DNA of 64,000 bases, taken from contig NZ_CAJXWX010000007.1 of assembly GCF_913062585.1 (NCBI RefSeq), forward strand, positions 1-64,000, written 5' to 3'. This document shows, one piece after another, positions 1 to 8,190 of this stretch. The notes beneath the pieces are model-generated. The model did no database searches and was not told the DNA's origin. It saw nothing but the letters and a program-made list of their open reading frames with translations. The translations under genes and the position numbers were made by a program. Numbering within the stretch: the stretch's first letter is position 1; each line of letters starts with the position of its first letter. The stretch comes from an uncultured Sphingomonas sp. (lineage in GTDB: Bacteria; Pseudomonadota; Alphaproteobacteria; Sphingomonadales; Sphingomonadaceae).

Positions 1-15
1 AAACAGGTCGCTCAT
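1..15 (-). CDS. 5' end of a gene running off the left edge
   Basis: The minus strand reads ATG AGC GAC CTG TTT (M-S-D-L-F) and then leaves the window. A strong ribosome binding site, GAGAGGAGA, lies about six bases upstream of this ATG (around positions 19-27), so I take it as a real translation start. Only five residues are visible, so no function can be given. About 110 bases separate it from the end of the cytochrome b561 gene on the same strand, so the two could be cotranscribed. Confidence 0.55.
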
Positions 16-124
16 TCCAGTCTCCTCTCGGAGCCTGAATCAGATCGCGCGCCTCATATCAATGGGTCCTGACCCTAGCAGAACATCAGTCGAAGCGCCC
101 CTTCACGAACGCCCGCGAAGCCGC

Positions 125-664
125 TCAGCCCCGCCGGAAACCCATCCGCGCCAGTACGCCGTCGCGCAGCAGGAAATGGTGGCGCAGCGCCGCCGCGACA
201 TGGATCGTAACCAGCACCAGCATCGCCCAGCCGAGAATTTCATGCGCTTCGTGGCCGAAACCGGCGGCCTTGCCGATCGGCAGGGGCGGCACGTCGAACA
301 GGCCGAACCAGCTGACCGGGCGCGGCACGTCGCGGCCCGATCCCATCGCCCAGCCGGTCAGCGGCATGGCGATCATCAGGAAATAGAGCGTGGCGTGGAG
401 CGCATGGGCGCTGCCACGGGCCCAGACCGGGATCTCGGCGGGCAAGGGTGGCGGGCGATGGCCCAGCCGCCATAGGATCCGCCCCGCGGTCAGCGCGAGC
501 ACGGTCAGGCCGATCGCCTTATGCAGTGGGATGGTGCCGGGCAGCAGGCTCTCATGGAGCAGCCCGATGGCCAGGTTCACCACCACCAGGGCCGCGATCG
601 TCCAGTGAAAGACGATCGCGACCTGGCTGTAGCGCGGACCGGAGAATGCCTGCCCGCGCATCAC
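125..664 (-). CDS. cytochrome b561 family membrane protein
   Basis: Predicted four-helix di-heme cytochrome b561 (CybB-like), an inner-membrane quinol-linked electron carrier. Histidines at 20, 48, 141 and 155 lie in or beside hydrophobic segments and fit the four axial heme ligands of the family. The helices fall near residues 15-36, 48-66, 88-108 and 140-160. The length of 179 aa is typical. Translation can start at GTG (664) or at the next codon, ATG (661); both lie just after the TGA of the sapC-like gene, so translation is probably coupled. The physiological electron partner cannot be read from the sequence. Confidence 0.88.
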   Translation of the reverse strand: MMRGQAFSGPRYSQVAIVFHWTIAALVVVNLAIGLLHESLLPGTIPLHKAIGLTVLALTAGRILWRLGHRPPPLPAEIPVWARGSAHALHATLYFLMIAMPLTGWAMGSGRDVPRPVSWFGLFDVPPLPIGKAAGFGHEAHEILGWAMLVLVTIHVAAALRHHFLLRDGVLARMGFRRG

Positions 665-665
665 A

Positions 666-1439
666 TCAGCCCAGCGGCTGGAGCTGGGGCTGCGGCATCT
701 TGCCCTGCTGTGCCTGGCGCGCGAAGATGTCGCGCATCAGCGAAAGCGAGAAGAGATGCGCATAGAGCAGCGGCAACATGCCCGACTGGCTCATCTTGCG
801 CAGCTGGTCGCCGCGCATGTCGACCAGCTTTTCCTCGTTGATCATCTGGAAGCCGCGATAGACGAAGGGCTGCTCGGCGCCGTCCGGCTGGATCGAGACT
901 TCGCCGTCCATCAGCAGGCCCATCTCGGCCAGCTCGGTCATGAAGTTCTGGGTGCGCGCGCCGGCCTGCTCGAACGATTCGTTGAACGACAGGATGTTCT
1001 TGGTCAGCTCGCTGGGCTGGTTGCCGTCGAACAGCGCCTCGCCCTCGTCGAACGCGCCGATGGTCGGCGAGGTCGGGTCGAAGCACAGCGACAGCTCTTC
1101 CGACTCCGGCCGCAGGCGGGCCAGCATGTACGGATAGCGGCGGATATAGGCGGGGACGTAGAAGTTCGTCTCGGTCAGACGGCCCTCGTCATCGACGAAG
1201 ACGTTCACGCCCTCGTTCAGGCCCATCAGCGCCAGCGGGATCGGCTGGTCGCCGACCGAGAAGACGATCGGCATGAAACGCTGGACCAGCGGGAATTCGT
1301 CGACGGTGACGGGGATGGCGTGCTGGCCGACCAGAAAGGGTGCCGTCTCCTGCGGGCGAACCTTGAAATTCGCATGAGCCTCGCTCGAAAGCGGCTCCAG
1401 GCCATTGTAGAAAAGCGGAAGGGACGGCGCGCTGGCCAT
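666..1439 (-). CDS. SapC family protein
   Basis: About 257 aa, matching the SapC family found in sphingomonads and other alphaproteobacteria. The family is named after a Campylobacter S-layer secretion gene, but its biochemical role is unclear. Typical family features are the N-terminal stretch with FYNGLEPLSSEAH, the central P-x-Y-I-R-R-Y-P-Y block and a C-terminal segment ending in hydrophobic residues. A frame four codons longer exists, but the ATG at 1439 has GGAGA six bases upstream and is preferred. In many sphingomonads this family sits beside TonB receptors and tryptophan halogenases; here it lies between an FAD oxidase and cytochrome b561, so the context adds little. Confidence 0.85.
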   Translation of the reverse strand: MASAPSLPLFYNGLEPLSSEAHANFKVRPQETAPFLVGQHAIPVTVDEFPLVQRFMPIVFSVGDQPIPLALMGLNEGVNVFVDDEGRLTETNFYVPAYIRRYPYMLARLRPESEELSLCFDPTSPTIGAFDEGEALFDGNQPSELTKNILSFNESFEQAGARTQNFMTELAEMGLLMDGEVSIQPDGAEQPFVYRGFQMINEEKLVDMRGDQLRKMSQSGMLPLLYAHLFSLSLMRDIFARQAQQGKMPQPQLQPLG

Positions 1440-1449
1440 GATAATCTCC

Positions 1450-1512
1450 AAAAACTCTATCCACGCGAGCCCCCCGGCCGCGTGTCGTGGCCCCGTGTCT
1501 ATGGGGCTCGCG
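1450..1512 (-). terminator. rho-independent terminator after the FAD oxidase gene
   Basis: A perfect 10-bp inverted repeat (CGCGAGCCCC at 1464-1473 and GGGGCTCGCG at 1503-1512) encloses a 29-base loop that contains a second small GGCC/GGCC stem. On the minus strand it is followed within about ten bases by TTTTT (1450-1454). It begins only a few bases after the stop of the upstream gene. The T run merges into the ribosome binding site of the sapC-like gene. Confidence 0.65.
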
Positions 1513-1514
1513 CC

Positions 1515-2939
1515 TCATGCGCAAGCGACGAGCTTTCCCGGATTGAACAGACCGTGTGGATCCAGCGCCGTCTTGATGGCGCGGATCGCCGCGACCCGCT
1601 CGGGCGACAGGCGGGCGAGTTCGTCGCGCTTCATCTGGCCGATGCCATGTTCGGCCGAGATGGTGCCGCCCGCCGCCATCACCAGATCATGGACGAAACG
1701 GGTGATGGTCTCGGCCTGTTCGGCATAGAATCGGTCGCGGTCGGTGCCGGGGGCGGCACGGACGTGGAAATGGATATTGCCGTCGCCCAGATGCCCGAAG
1801 CCCGAGGCATGGGTGCCGGGAAAGCGCGCGTCGCAGGCCGCCGCCGCCTCGACCATGAAGCGCGGCATCCCCTCGACCGGCACCGCGATGTCGTGCTGCA
1901 CCGCCGGGCCCAGCGCCCGCTCGGCATCGGACAGCGAGTGGCGGAGCAGCCAGAAGGCCTCCGCTTGCGAATCCGACGCCGCGATCACGGCGTCCGCGAT
2001 CACGCCATCCTCCAGCGCGCGGGCGAGTTCGCGCTCCAGCGTCGCCGCCGGATCGACGCGACGGTCGCCCGTCACCGCCTCGATAAGGACGTGCCAGGGA
2101 TGCGCGCCCTCCAGCGGCGCGCGCGCGCCAGGCAGATGGGCGACGGCGGCGGCCAGGCTTTCGGCGGGCAGGATCTCGAAACTCTCGATCATGTCGCTCG
2201 CCGCCTGCAACCGGCGCAGCAGCGCCAGCCCCGCCTCGGGATCGGACAGCCCGACCCAGGCGGTCGCATGAGCCGCGATCGCCGGGGCCAGGCGCAGCGC
2301 GGCGGCGGTGACGATCCCCAGCGTGCCCTCCGCGCCGATCAGCAGCTGCCCCAGGTCATAGCCGCGATTGTCCTTCTTCAACGCGGACAGCCCGTCATAG
2401 AGCGTCCCGTCGGGCAGCACCGCTTCCACCCCCAGCGTCAGCCCGCGCATCGTCCCGAAGCGCAGCACCTGCGTGCCCCCCGCATTGGTCGAGACGAGCC
2501 CGCCCACCGTCGCATTGCCCTTTGCCCCCAGGGTCAGCGGGAAGCGCGCGCCCTCTCCTTCCGCAGCGGCGTGCAGGTCGGCCAGTATCACCCCCGCCTC
2601 GGCCACCGCCATGTGCGCGCCCGGGTCGATCCGGCGGATGCGGTTCATTCGCCGGGTGGACAGGATCAGCGCCGAGCCATCGGCGGGCGGCGTCGCCCCG
2701 CCGACCATCGAGCTGTTGCCCCCCTGCGGCACCAGCTTCACCCGGTGCGCGGCCGCCGCGCGCAGCACCGCCTGCACCTGGGCGATATCGGCCGGGGCGA
2801 GGATCGCAGGCGCATGGCCCGAAAAGCGGCGGCGCCAGTCGATCTCCCACGGCGCGATCAGCGCGGGATCGGTGACGATGCCCTTCTCTCCCAAAATGGG
2901 ACGAAGGGTCTGGAGCAGCGCGGTCTGGGCGGGGGTCAT
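1515..2939 (-). CDS. FAD-linked 2-hydroxyacid dehydrogenase (GlcD / D-2-hydroxyglutarate type)
   Basis: 474-aa flavoprotein of the PCMH/FAD_binding_4 plus FAD-oxidase C-terminal family, which oxidises D-2-hydroxyacids such as D-lactate, glycolate or D-2-hydroxyglutarate. The FAD-binding half shows P-x-G-G-N-S-S near residue 73 and the GLVSTNAGG block near residue 147. The C-terminal half has GHLGDGNIHFH and SAEHGIGQMKR, which carry the usual metal- and substrate-site histidines and glutamate, and the ending FNPGK. There are no 4Fe-4S motifs, so this is the single-subunit form. The exact substrate cannot be assigned. A terminator follows the gene. Confidence 0.9.
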   Translation of the reverse strand: MTPAQTALLQTLRPILGEKGIVTDPALIAPWEIDWRRRFSGHAPAILAPADIAQVQAVLRAAAAHRVKLVPQGGNSSMVGGATPPADGSALILSTRRMNRIRRIDPGAHMAVAEAGVILADLHAAAEGEGARFPLTLGAKGNATVGGLVSTNAGGTQVLRFGTMRGLTLGVEAVLPDGTLYDGLSALKKDNRGYDLGQLLIGAEGTLGIVTAAALRLAPAIAAHATAWVGLSDPEAGLALLRRLQAASDMIESFEILPAESLAAAVAHLPGARAPLEGAHPWHVLIEAVTGDRRVDPAATLERELARALEDGVIADAVIAASDSQAEAFWLLRHSLSDAERALGPAVQHDIAVPVEGMPRFMVEAAAACDARFPGTHASGFGHLGDGNIHFHVRAAPGTDRDRFYAEQAETITRFVHDLVMAAGGTISAEHGIGQMKRDELARLSPERVAAIRAIKTALDPHGLFNPGKLVACA

Positions 2940-3006
2940 GGCGGTGTCGCGTAGGACAGGTTCATAAAGCGTTCAACGATGCCGCTTATGGTGCATTGCG
3001 ACAGAC

Positions 3007-3453
3007 ATGCCGCGCCGCCACCGAAACCTTGCCGCCATCGCCCTGATGACGCTGACGACGCCCGCCCTTTTGGGGGCGACCGATCCGATTCCGACGATTC
3101 GCTATGCGCAGTTCACCTATCGCGAGCATATCGTGATCCGTGTGCCCCGCGCGGCACCGACGCCGACGGCACCGATTCGCTGGAAGGAGCGCAAGGGCCC
3201 CCGCTGCATCCCCGCCCAGCAGCTCGCGGGTGCGCTGCCGGCCGAGCAGGGCGCGGTCGATATCGTCCTGAACGGCGGCAAGCGGGTTCGCGCGCGGCTG
3301 TCACGCGACTGCCGACAGATCGATTATTATTCCAGCTTCTATATCCGCCCCGGCCCGGACGGGCAGATCTGCGCCGACCGCGACCCGATCCGCACGCGGG
3401 CGGGCCGGACCTGCGAGATCGAGCGGTTCAGGACATTGGTCCCGGTCCGCTGA
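3007..3453 (+). CDS. secreted protein of unknown function
   Basis: 148 aa with a short positive N-terminus, a hydrophobic segment at residues 9-22 and an A-x-A-like cleavage region around LLGA-T, so it is probably exported. The rest is rich in Arg and Pro. Three cysteines in the mature part (CIPAQQ, SRDCRQ, ICADRD) and one near the end (TCEIERF) could form two disulfides in the periplasm. I recognise no enzymatic motif. It is transcribed divergently from the FAD oxidase, with 67 bases between the starts. Similar small Arg-rich secreted proteins are common in sphingomonads, but their role is unknown to me. Confidence 0.65.
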   Translation: MPRRHRNLAAIALMTLTTPALLGATDPIPTIRYAQFTYREHIVIRVPRAAPTPTAPIRWKERKGPRCIPAQQLAGALPAEQGAVDIVLNGGKRVRARLSRDCRQIDYYSSFYIRPGPDGQICADRDPIRTRAGRTCEIERFRTLVPVR

Positions 3454-3631
3454 ACCTGTCCTCCCGCCTGTCGAAGGGGCACTGAAAGGGAGCGTCAGAC
3501 GGGAACGCCCGACCGCCGCGCCCTTTGCGAAGTGTGGAAAACTTGACATTCATCGCCAAATCCGCAAGCGCCGTAAGCTGCTGGGCGAGTGCGGGGCGAT
3601 TCCCATCCCGCGCCAAATTCCGGAAAACTGC

Positions 3632-5074
3632 ATGAGCTTTGCCGATCTCGGCCTCTCCGACGAACTTCTGAAGGCGGTCACCGACGCCGGCTATACCGAG
3701 CCGACGCCGATTCAGGCCTCCGCCATCCCGTCCGTGCTGATGATGCGCGACATTATCGGCATCGCCCAGACGGGCACCGGCAAGACCGCCGCCTTCGTGC
3801 TGCCGATGATCGACATCCTGGCGCATGGCCGCAGCCGCGCGCGGATGCCGCGCAGCCTGATCCTGGAACCGACGCGCGAACTCGCCGCGCAGGTCGCCGA
3901 GAATTTCGAAAAATACGGCGCCGGTCAAAAGCTCTCGATGGCGCTGCTGATCGGCGGTGTGTCGATGGGCGACCAGATCAAGGCGCTGGAGAAGGGCGTC
4001 GACGTGCTGATCGCGACGCCGGGCCGGTTGATGGACCTGTTCCAGCGCGGCAACATCCTGCTGACCGGCTGTTCGCTGCTCGTCATCGACGAGGCGGACC
4101 GGATGCTCGACATGGGGTTCATCCCCGATATCGAGGAAATCTGCACCAAGCTGCCCGCGCAGCGCCAGACCCTGCTCTTCTCCGCGACCATGCCGCCGCC
4201 GATCAAGAAGCTGGCCGACAAGTTCCTGGAAAACCCCAAGACGATCGAGGTCGCCCGCCCCGCCTCGACCAACATCAACATCGCCCAGTTCGTCGTGCCG
4301 GTCGCGCCCCAGTCGTTCGAGAAGCGCAAGCGCCTGCGCCAGCTGCTGGGTCAGGAAGAGGTGCGCAACGCGATCATCTTCTGCAACCGCAAGACGACGG
4401 TGCGCGAGCTGAACAAGTCGCTGAAGCAGCACGGCTTCCGCTCGGGCGAGATCCACGGCGACATGGAACAGCCGCAGCGCCTGGCCGAGCTCGAGCTGTT
4501 CAAGCGCGGCGACATCAACATTCTGGTCGCCTCCGACGTCGCGGCACGCGGGCTGGACATCAAGGGCGTCAGCCACGTCTTCAACTTCGACGCGCCCTGG
4601 CACCCGGACGATTATGTCCACCGCATCGGCCGCACCGGCCGTGGTGGTGCGACGGGCATCGCCTATACCTTCGTCGCGCCCGATGATGCCGAGAATCTTG
4701 AGAATATCGAGAAGCTGACCGGCCAGAAGATCGACCGGCTCGAGCTGCCCGCTCCGACCGAGGAGGAGCGCCCCGCCCGCCGTTCGCGGCGCGATCGCGC
4801 TGCCCGCCCGGCGGAGGTCGAGGCGGAGGTCGAAACGACCGCACCCGAGGCCGAAACGATCGTGGAAGCCCCCCGTGCCCGCACCCCCCGTGCGCGTCGC
4901 GAGGAACCCCGGCGCGAACAGCCCCGCAACGAGACGCCGCGCGCGCCGCGTGGTGACGAACCGCGCCGGGATCAGGGCCGCGACCGTCGCCGCTCGAATG
5001 CCGACGAAGCGCCCGACGACGGTGGCTGGAACGGCCCGATCCCGGACTTCCTGAAAGTCTCGTTCGGGATCTGA
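3632..5074 (+). CDS. DEAD-box ATP-dependent RNA helicase (RhlE-like)
   Basis: 480 aa with all core DEAD-box motifs in order: Q-motif PTPIQ (25-29), motif I AQTGTGKT (45-52), PTRELA, DEAD near residue 154, SAT, and HRIGRTGRGG in motif VI. The core ends near residue 375 and is followed by a low-complexity tail of about 100 residues. That tail alternates acidic (EVEAEVET) and Arg-rich stretches, is probably disordered and binds RNA, as in RhlE-type helicases. Likely roles are ribosome assembly, RNA decay and cold adaptation. TTGACA, a perfect -35 hexamer, lies at 3543-3548, but no convincing -10 follows at normal spacing. A DUF1289 gene follows after 8 bases. Confidence 0.95.
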   Translation: MSFADLGLSDELLKAVTDAGYTEPTPIQASAIPSVLMMRDIIGIAQTGTGKTAAFVLPMIDILAHGRSRARMPRSLILEPTRELAAQVAENFEKYGAGQKLSMALLIGGVSMGDQIKALEKGVDVLIATPGRLMDLFQRGNILLTGCSLLVIDEADRMLDMGFIPDIEEICTKLPAQRQTLLFSATMPPPIKKLADKFLENPKTIEVARPASTNINIAQFVVPVAPQSFEKRKRLRQLLGQEEVRNAIIFCNRKTTVRELNKSLKQHGFRSGEIHGDMEQPQRLAELELFKRGDINILVASDVAARGLDIKGVSHVFNFDAPWHPDDYVHRIGRTGRGGATGIAYTFVAPDDAENLENIEKLTGQKIDRLELPAPTEEERPARRSRRDRAARPAEVEAEVETTAPEAETIVEAPRARTPRARREEPRREQPRNETPRAPRGDEPRRDQGRDRRRSNADEAPDDGGWNGPIPDFLKVSFGI

Positions 5075-5082
5075 GCCACCCC

Positions 5083-5304
5083 ATGTCGCTCGACATCATC
5101 AGCTTCGTCGAACCGCAACCGGCGAGCCTGGCCAGCCCGTGCGTCCTGGTCTGCACGATGGACAAGGCGACCGGCTGGTGCCTGGGCTGCGCGCGGACGA
5201 TCCGCGAAATCTCCAACTGGAGCGCCAAGCCCGCCGAGGAACGCCGCGCGATCCTGGCGGCGCTGCCCGCGCGCCAGGCCGAACTGGCGGCGCGCAAGGG
5301 ATAA
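5083..5304 (+). CDS. DUF1289 domain protein
   Basis: 73 aa. It contains the DUF1289 pattern S-P-C-x3-C followed by W-C-x-G-C-x-R-T-x2-E-I-x2-W, with cysteines in a C-x3-C...C-x2-C arrangement suited to binding a metal or Fe-S cluster. The family is widespread in proteobacteria and its function is not established. It starts eight bases after the helicase stop and is probably cotranscribed with it. Confidence 0.88.
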   Translation: MSLDIISFVEPQPASLASPCVLVCTMDKATGWCLGCARTIREISNWSAKPAEERRAILAALPARQAELAARKG

Positions 5305-5314
5305 GTTCCCCGCT

Positions 5315-5422
5315 CCGTTCGGCCTGAGCGAAGTCGAAGGCCAAGGGGAAACTTTGCCTCCGGGCATTTTCGCCTGACCGCAAAGGAACGGCGCGGCCTT
5401 CGACTTCGCTCAGGCTGAACGG
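5315..5422. repeat. inverted pair of the CTTCGACTTCGCTCAG extragenic repeat
   Basis: Two arms of about 28 bases (5315-5342 and 5395-5422) carry the same core in opposite orientation: GCCTGAGCGAAGTCGAAGGC and its complement, ending in CTGAACGG. They lie between the convergent DUF1289 and crotonase genes and can form a long hairpin. The same core recurs as a pair at 10195-10272. This is a REP/BIME-like element; it may act as a bidirectional terminator. Confidence 0.8.
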
Positions 5423-5449
5423 GCGCGGGGTTGTGGTCGGCAAGCGGAA

Positions 5450-6217
5450 TCACCGCCCCACGAAGCGCCCCGGTCGTCGCTCGGTGACCGCCTTCACCCC
5501 TTCGGCGAAATCCTCGGTCCGCATCAGGATCGCCTGTTCGGCCAGTTCATGGTCGGTCGCCGCCTCGACCAGCACGCGCAGGTCGCCGCGCAGGGTGCGA
5601 CGGGTAGAGGCCACCGCCAGCGGTGCCGCCGCCGCAATCTCCTGCGCCAGGGCCATCGCGGTCGTCTCCAGTGCATCCGCCGGGACCAGCTGATCGACCA
5701 GCCCCCAGCGCTCGGCCTCTTCGCCGCGGATGCGTCGTCCGGTCAGCAACATCATCGCCGCGCGCTGGCGACCGATCACCCGCTCCAGCACCGCCGAGAT
5801 GCCGAAGCCCGGATGCAGCCCCAATTGCACGAAATTGGCGACGAACCGCGCCTCTGGCGTGGCGATGCGGAAGTCGGCGACCAGTGCCAGACCCAGGCCG
5901 GCCCCCACCGCCGCGCCCTGTATCGCCGCGACGACTGGCGTCCGCACGCCGAACAGCCGCGCCGCCGCCATATAAAAGGGGCTGCGCTCGCCCGGCGGCA
6001 GGGGATCGGCCACCGGATTGGCGTTGACCAGATCCGCCCCCGCGCAGAATACCCGTCCTTCGGACCGCAGCAGGATCGCGCGTACCGCAGGATCGGCGTC
6101 GGCCGAATCGAATGCATTCGCCAAGTCCGAAATGGTTCCCAGGCCTAGATGATTATTCGGCGGATTCCGTAGCGTCAGGATCGCCACCGGGCCGTCTTGT
6201 CGGATTTCCACAGTCAT
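5450..6217 (-). CDS. crotonase-fold (enoyl-CoA hydratase/isomerase family) protein without canonical acids
   Basis: 255 aa with the crotonase signature: oxyanion-hole segment CAGADL (58-63), the GAAVGAGLGLALVADFRIA block (101-119), and the ARF...LGLHPG block (123-137). By alignment to rat enoyl-CoA hydratase, the catalytic Glu144 position is Gly109 and Glu164 is Phe129. The extra Asp of dienoyl-CoA isomerases is Gly137. The CoA-binding scaffold therefore looks intact, but no usual acid/base residue is present. It may be an isomerase or thioesterase-like variant, or a binding protein; annotation as a hydratase would be unsafe. It is a lone gene convergent with the helicase pair. Confidence 0.85.
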   Translation of the reverse strand: MTVEIRQDGPVAILTLRNPPNNHLGLGTISDLANAFDSADADPAVRAILLRSEGRVFCAGADLVNANPVADPLPPGERSPFYMAAARLFGVRTPVVAAIQGAAVGAGLGLALVADFRIATPEARFVANFVQLGLHPGFGISAVLERVIGRQRAAMMLLTGRRIRGEEAERWGLVDQLVPADALETTAMALAQEIAAAAPLAVASTRRTLRGDLRVLVEAATDHELAEQAILMRTEDFAEGVKAVTERRPGRFVGR

Positions 6218-6741
6218 GCCGCTCTCTTAGCCTTGCCGGGAACAGCATGGCCAGCGCCATACCCGTTGCTCGAAAGACACAAGGGATGAGGAAGCGTCGA
6301 TGCGCATGACGGAAGGCTTGAGTGGTTCGGACATGTCGCGCTAGGCGCTTTTCTCGTCATGGCGACCGGTCGATCACGGACTGGCGCCGGGCAACGGAGC
6401 GGAAGCTTTCCGATTCGGAGAGGATGCCGGGCGGCCCCGATGTGGGCCGCCCCTTCCCGGCCTTTCGCTGATAGACGCATTGCCTTCGCATAGGACGGGC
6501 CGCGACACCTGGCCGGAACGCGCAGCCATGGCGATGAAATATTCTTCACGCCAAGCGCCGCCGCCGACCCAAGCGACCGAAATAAAGGCATATTCCATGC
6601 CCTGCCGCGCGGATCGCCCCCTCGCCGCCCAAGCGGCTCTTCCCCGACACGGTCCGCTGTGCCTAGTCTGTCCGGAATGAAGGATCGGGCGAGCACGAAT
6701 ACGCCGCCGTCCGGTCCGGCGAGACAATATCAGGAGAGAGC
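6218..6741. other. 524-base intergenic region with one strong hairpin
   Basis: I see no credible coding frame here: the frames that stay open are rich in Arg, Pro and Cys and lack ribosome binding sites. The only clear structure is a perfect 9-bp hairpin, GGGCGGCCC (6429-6437) and GGGCCGCCC (6444-6452), with a six-base loop. A short T-containing stretch follows it, but no proper T run, so it is only a weak terminator candidate. The region is divergent, so promoters for both neighbours must lie in it. The ribosome binding site of the next gene, AGGAGAGAG, is at its right end. Confidence 0.5.
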
Positions 6742-8166
6742 ATGTACGATCGCCGCCATGTCCTGCATCTGGGCGGATTCGGCCTGGCCGCATGGTTGAC
6801 GGGCTGTGCGGGCCCCGGCGCCCATGTGGCGCCACCGCGCATCATCCAGGCCCAGCCCGACCTGATCCGCGACCTGCAGGAACGCAGCTTCCGCTATTTC
6901 TGGGAAACGACCGACGCCGATACCGGCCTTGCACCCGATCGCTGGCCGACGCCGTCCTTCTCCTCGATCGCGGCGGTGGGCTTTGCGCTGACCGCCTATC
7001 CGGTGGGCGTCGTCAATGGCTGGATCACGCGCGAAGAGGCGCGGGCGCGGACGCTGACCACGCTGAAATTCTTCGCCGATGCGCCGCAAGGGCCGGACGC
7101 GACCGGGTTCAGCGGCTATAAGGGGTTCTTCTACCATTTCCTGGGCGTCACCAAGGGCCTGCGCTTCGCCAAGTGCGAGCTGTCGACGATCGACACCGCA
7201 CTGCTCCTGGGCGGGATGCTCTTCGCCCAGAGCTGGTTCGATGGCGATCATCCGGACGAGGTGCGCATCCGTGCTTTGGCGGACCAAATCTACGGCGCGG
7301 TCGACTGGACCTGGATCCGGCCGCGTATGCCCTTCGTCGCGATGGGCTGGCTGCCCGAGACCGGCTTCATCAACGCCGACTGGAACGCCTATAACGAATC
7401 GATGCTGCTCTATCTGCTGGCGCTGGGTTCCCCCACCCATCCGCTGCCCGACGGTACGTGGCAGGCCTGGACCCAGCGGTTCGAGCCAAGCTGGGGCAAT
7501 CGCTGGGGCGAGCCCCATCTGCAATTCTCGCCGTTGTTCGGGCACCAGTACAGCCATGTCTGGGTCGATTTCAAAGGCATCCGCGACGGCTATATGGCCG
7601 CCAAGGGCATCGACTATTTCGAGAATAGCCGCCGCGCGACCCATGCCCAGCGCCTTTACGCCATCGACAATCCGGGGCGTTGGACGGGGTACGGCCCGGA
7701 CGTCTGGGGCCTGACCGCCTGTGACGGGCCGGGTGATTTCACCCAGACCATCGACGGGGTGAAACGCGAATTCTTCAGCTATTCGGCGCGGGGGCCCGGG
7801 GAGCGCGACGACGGCACGCTCGCCCCAACTGCGGCGGCCTCCTCCATCGCGTTCGCACCCGACATCGCGATCCCGGCCGTCAAGGCGATGCACGATCGCT
7901 ATGGTGCCGGCATCTACGGCAAATACGGCTTTCTCGACGCCTTCAACCCGACGCTGACCAAGCCCGCCGAGCCGCTGAAGCATGGCGAGATCGTCCCCGG
8001 CGTCGGCTGGGTGGACAAGGATTATCTGGGTATCGACCAGGGACCGATCGTCGCGATGATCGAGAATCACCGCACCGGGCTGATCTGGAATACGATGAAG
8101 CGGAACCCGCATCTGCGACGCGGATTGCTAAGGGCAGGATTCACCGGCGGCTGGCTGAACGGATAA
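6742..8166 (+). CDS. GH144-type (glucoamylase-like) glycoside hydrolase lipoprotein
   Basis: 474 aa. The N-terminus has arginines (DRRH), a hydrophobic stretch and the lipobox L-T-G-C at residues 19-22, so it is probably lipidated; the paired arginines also suggest possible Tat export. The mature part matches the family long annotated as 'glucoamylase family protein', now CAZy GH144, whose characterised members are endo-beta-1,2-glucanases. Supporting blocks are ERSFRYFWE near the start, ADWNAYNESMLLYLLALGSP, the central HQYSHVWVDF and the NPTLTKP segment. It probably degrades beta-1,2-glucan (for example osmoregulated glucan) in the periplasm. A strong AGGAGAG site supports this ATG. An SDR gene follows after 24 bases. 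Confidence 0.85.
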   Translation: MYDRRHVLHLGGFGLAAWLTGCAGPGAHVAPPRIIQAQPDLIRDLQERSFRYFWETTDADTGLAPDRWPTPSFSSIAAVGFALTAYPVGVVNGWITREEARARTLTTLKFFADAPQGPDATGFSGYKGFFYHFLGVTKGLRFAKCELSTIDTALLLGGMLFAQSWFDGDHPDEVRIRALADQIYGAVDWTWIRPRMPFVAMGWLPETGFINADWNAYNESMLLYLLALGSPTHPLPDGTWQAWTQRFEPSWGNRWGEPHLQFSPLFGHQYSHVWVDFKGIRDGYMAAKGIDYFENSRRATHAQRLYAIDNPGRWTGYGPDVWGLTACDGPGDFTQTIDGVKREFFSYSARGPGERDDGTLAPTAAASSIAFAPDIAIPAVKAMHDRYGAGIYGKYGFLDAFNPTLTKPAEPLKHGEIVPGVGWVDKDYLGIDQGPIVAMIENHRTGLIWNTMKRNPHLRRGLLRAGFTGGWLNG

Positions 8167-8190
8167 CAACCGCCCGCGAAGGAGACGGCG

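Noticed and set aside
756..2954. A very long open frame on the plus strand opposite the SapC and FAD oxidase genes
   Set aside because: The translation is rich in Arg, His, Gln and Asp, has no domain, and lies antisense to two convincing genes. High GC leaves such frames open by chance.
6214..6835. Small proteins on the minus strand upstream of the crotonase gene
   Set aside because: The frames are Pro/Arg/Cys-rich, overlap one another and have no ribosome binding site or recognisable domain.
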